In this document: piece by piece, positions 62,826 to 64,000 of the stretch | Position numbering within the stretch: position 1 is the stretch's first letter | Layout of the letters: every line of letters starts with the position of its first letter | NCBI RefSeq assembly: GCF_900129005.1 | Contig: NZ_FQUN01000009.1 | Coordinates: 124,001-188,000 of the forward strand | Length of the DNA stretch: 64,000 nucleotides | Reading direction: 5' to 3' | DNA from: Leeuwenhoekiella marinoflava DSM 3653 | Lineage (GTDB): Bacteria > Bacteroidota > Bacteroidia > Flavobacteriales > Flavobacteriaceae | Position numbers and translations under genes: made by a program | The notes under the pieces: generated by a model | What the model was told of the DNA's origin: nothing | The model's input: the letters and a program-made list of their open reading frames with translations, nothing else | Database searches by the model: none

Positions 62826-62905
62826 CTTGAGGCCAGCCCATGGGATTAAAAAGAAACAGCTTTTGACTTCGAGGCAAGCCTCGGGAGCATTTAAATCTCG
62901 AGCAG
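62826..62905. repeat. dispersed repeat, copy B
   Basis: Matches 46353-46431 in order and strand, ending in the identical GCATTTAAATCTCGA. The GAGGCAAGCCTC core (62871-62882) forms a small palindrome. Non-coding. Lies in the 572-base gap 62576-63147. Confidence 0.7.
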
Positions 62906-63028
62906 GCCTTAAAACAAGGACTCTTAAGGTTAAAACCGGCAATACCAACAGGCTTTTTTACACAAATATTAAATATGCGCTGGTGGGGTATTGCTTTATT
63001 TCATAACTTACTCTTGTGCAGCATGCTA

Positions 63029-63078
63029 CCACACTGAGTCCACACTAAGTCCACACTGCTACCACACTTTGCCACACA
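63029..63078. promoter_or_regulatory. five CCACAC boxes at 11-bp spacing
   Basis: CCACACT begins at 63029, 63040, 63051 and 63062, and CCACACA at 63072: steps of 11, 11, 11 and 10 bases, about one helical turn. A TGTGGTGG inverse motif follows at 63081. The array ends 70 bases before the ATG of the next gene. It looks like an operator for a multimeric regulator. Confidence 0.7.
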
Positions 63079-63147
63079 ATTTGTGGTGGACTTTGGATGA
63101 AGTCTTGTAGTACTCTGGCAGAATCTTTAACTTAATAACTCGTTACT

Positions 63148-63885
63148 ATGGCACATTTAGACCCTAAAGGAAATATTGTAGGCAGTATAGGCCAACTGGT
63201 TTTTAGAAATGTAAATGGGAAAACCCTTGTACAAGCCAAGCCCGAAAAAACCGGGAAATATCCCTCGGGACGTTCCAAACAGTCCGCAACCGATTTTGGT
63301 CGGGCCTCGCGTACGACCAGTGCGCTGGTAAGAGGATTGCGTCCGTTTATAGGTACAAATTATGATTCGCAATGGTTCAACCGCTTTCGGAAAACGGTGT
63401 ATCAGGGAATGAAAACCAATACCCCATTGCATCAGGGTAATCTCGATTTTGCACAAGGAAGCCCTGAGGTTTTAGAAGGTTTGGAGTTCAACCTGCAAAC
63501 GCCCTATCCGGAATATGTACAACTTCCGGGCTTAGAACTTCGTCTGGATGCCGGAAAACTACTTATCACATTGCCCGAATTTAAAACCGGTAGCCAACTC
63601 TACTGGCCCAAGGAAGCCAGTACTGCCGAGCTGTGTTACTGGATCAGTGCCTATGCACCAAGCGATTATCAAACCCTGCATCAGGAACTCTTTTCTATTC
63701 CCATCCCGCACCGTACCGCAACCATCCCCGCGTCACGCTACACCACTGCCGAGCTGCCTCAGGACAGCCTGACTCTGGTGACAGCCGGTATTTTGTTTTA
63801 TACAAGCCATACGCTGCGGAGCCAACAAACACTCAACAGCAAAGCTTTTAATCCGGCGCAGGTCTTGCGGGTGTTTAGGACATAA
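63148..63885 (+). CDS. protein of unknown function, possibly DUF6266-like
   Basis: 245 residues, no signal peptide or helix. N-terminus GNIVGSIGQLVFRNVNGKTL and RSKQSATDFGRASRTTSALV recall the GxLG...GxV..R and QxxxQxxFGxA pattern of DUF6266-type Bacteroidetes proteins, but the match is loose. The rest is beta-rich (about 100-240). The coding bases are visibly GC-richer than neighbouring genes, a sign of different codon bias or transfer. The CCACAC array lies upstream. I do not assign a function. Confidence 0.8.
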   Translation: MAHLDPKGNIVGSIGQLVFRNVNGKTLVQAKPEKTGKYPSGRSKQSATDFGRASRTTSALVRGLRPFIGTNYDSQWFNRFRKTVYQGMKTNTPLHQGNLDFAQGSPEVLEGLEFNLQTPYPEYVQLPGLELRLDAGKLLITLPEFKTGSQLYWPKEASTAELCYWISAYAPSDYQTLHQELFSIPIPHRTATIPASRYTTAELPQDSLTLVTAGILFYTSHTLRSQQTLNSKAFNPAQVLRVFRT

Positions 63886-63943
63886 TCAGAGCACAGAACA
63901 TCCATCTCCTGCAGGTATTTCAAAACAAGGGTTTTGATTTTTA

Positions 63944-64000
63944 ATGAGTATTAAAAAGCTTCTCTTGGAAGCGAAGTTTGAAGAGATGTTTAACGAGGTT
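63944..64000 (+). CDS. start of a gene cut by the right edge
   Basis: ATG at 63944 followed by 18 open codons (MSIKKLLLEAKFEEMF...). Too short to identify. It lies 58 bases after the unknown gene upstream and may be its operon partner. Confidence 0.5.
   Translation, partial: MSIKKLLLEAKFEEMFNEV

Noticed and set aside
62576-63147. Structured RNA or tRNA in the long gap
   Set aside because: No cloverleaf, no conserved RNA motif recognised; contents are explained by a promoter, a dispersed repeat and the CCACAC array.

Overview
The window is chromosomal DNA from a member of the Bacteroidetes, most likely a marine Flavobacteriaceae (a Leeuwenhoekiella-like genus would fit, but this is inferred from protein character, not a search). 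The evidence is low GC with TAA-rich stops, little Shine-Dalgarno signal, TAnnTTTG-type -7 promoter elements, many lipoproteins and outer-membrane barrels, type II dehydroquinase, a flavobacterial XerD, and DUF4159, DUF3347 and HYC_CC_PP families. No rRNA, tRNA, CRISPR array, intact insertion sequence, prophage or recognised defence locus was found.

Layout. 1-7572 (minus): a GlgE-type alpha-glucan operon, glgE > maltokinase > glgB > a GH31 alpha-glucosidase cut by the left edge. 7756-15437: mostly plus-strand housekeeping genes (tandem msrB pair, a collagen-like lipoprotein, a uracil-DNA glycosylase-like protein, lpdA, xerD) with minus-strand Dph6-like, aroQ and two paralogous PorT-like barrels; a ten-copy 7-bp repeat follows lpdA. 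15530-20586: hsp20, a small exported protein, sucC, a LON-domain protein, lysA and a VOC protein. 20729-24154: an overlapping plus-strand cluster DUF4159 > TrmH-type methyltransferase > AI-2E transporter > THUMP-like methyltransferase.

24151-31521 (minus) is a photosensory operon: a CheB-CheR-PAS-kinase giant, a bacteriophytochrome kinase, two response regulators and the heme oxygenase that makes the biliverdin chromophore. 33019-43759 (minus) is a copper/silver-type efflux island: HYC_CC_PP protein > CusA > TolC > DUF3347 lipoprotein > permease > HMA-MauE > PepSY > CusB. It has a palindrome beside its promoter and a response-regulator pseudogene just upstream.

44297-56290 is the best candidate for an incompletely described system. 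It encodes a multi-PAS hybrid kinase, a receiver-like/Hpt protein and a single-domain response regulator, directly followed by a membrane HEAT-repeat protein, a processive GT2 synthase, a TPR/YaiO outer-membrane protein and an unrecognised membrane-anchored 386-residue protein. An LTA-synthase-like sulfatase converges on it. I read this as a phosphorelay-controlled exopolysaccharide synthesis and export machine, analogous in part to NfrA/NfrB.

56461-64000 holds an asymmetric double ABC ATPase, a quinone oxidoreductase, a second lpd, and a secreted YadA-head repeat protein with a C1q-like C-terminus. A non-coding stretch follows, carrying a dispersed repeat and five CCACAC boxes at helical (11-bp) spacing, ahead of an unrecognised GC-richer gene and a gene cut by the right edge.
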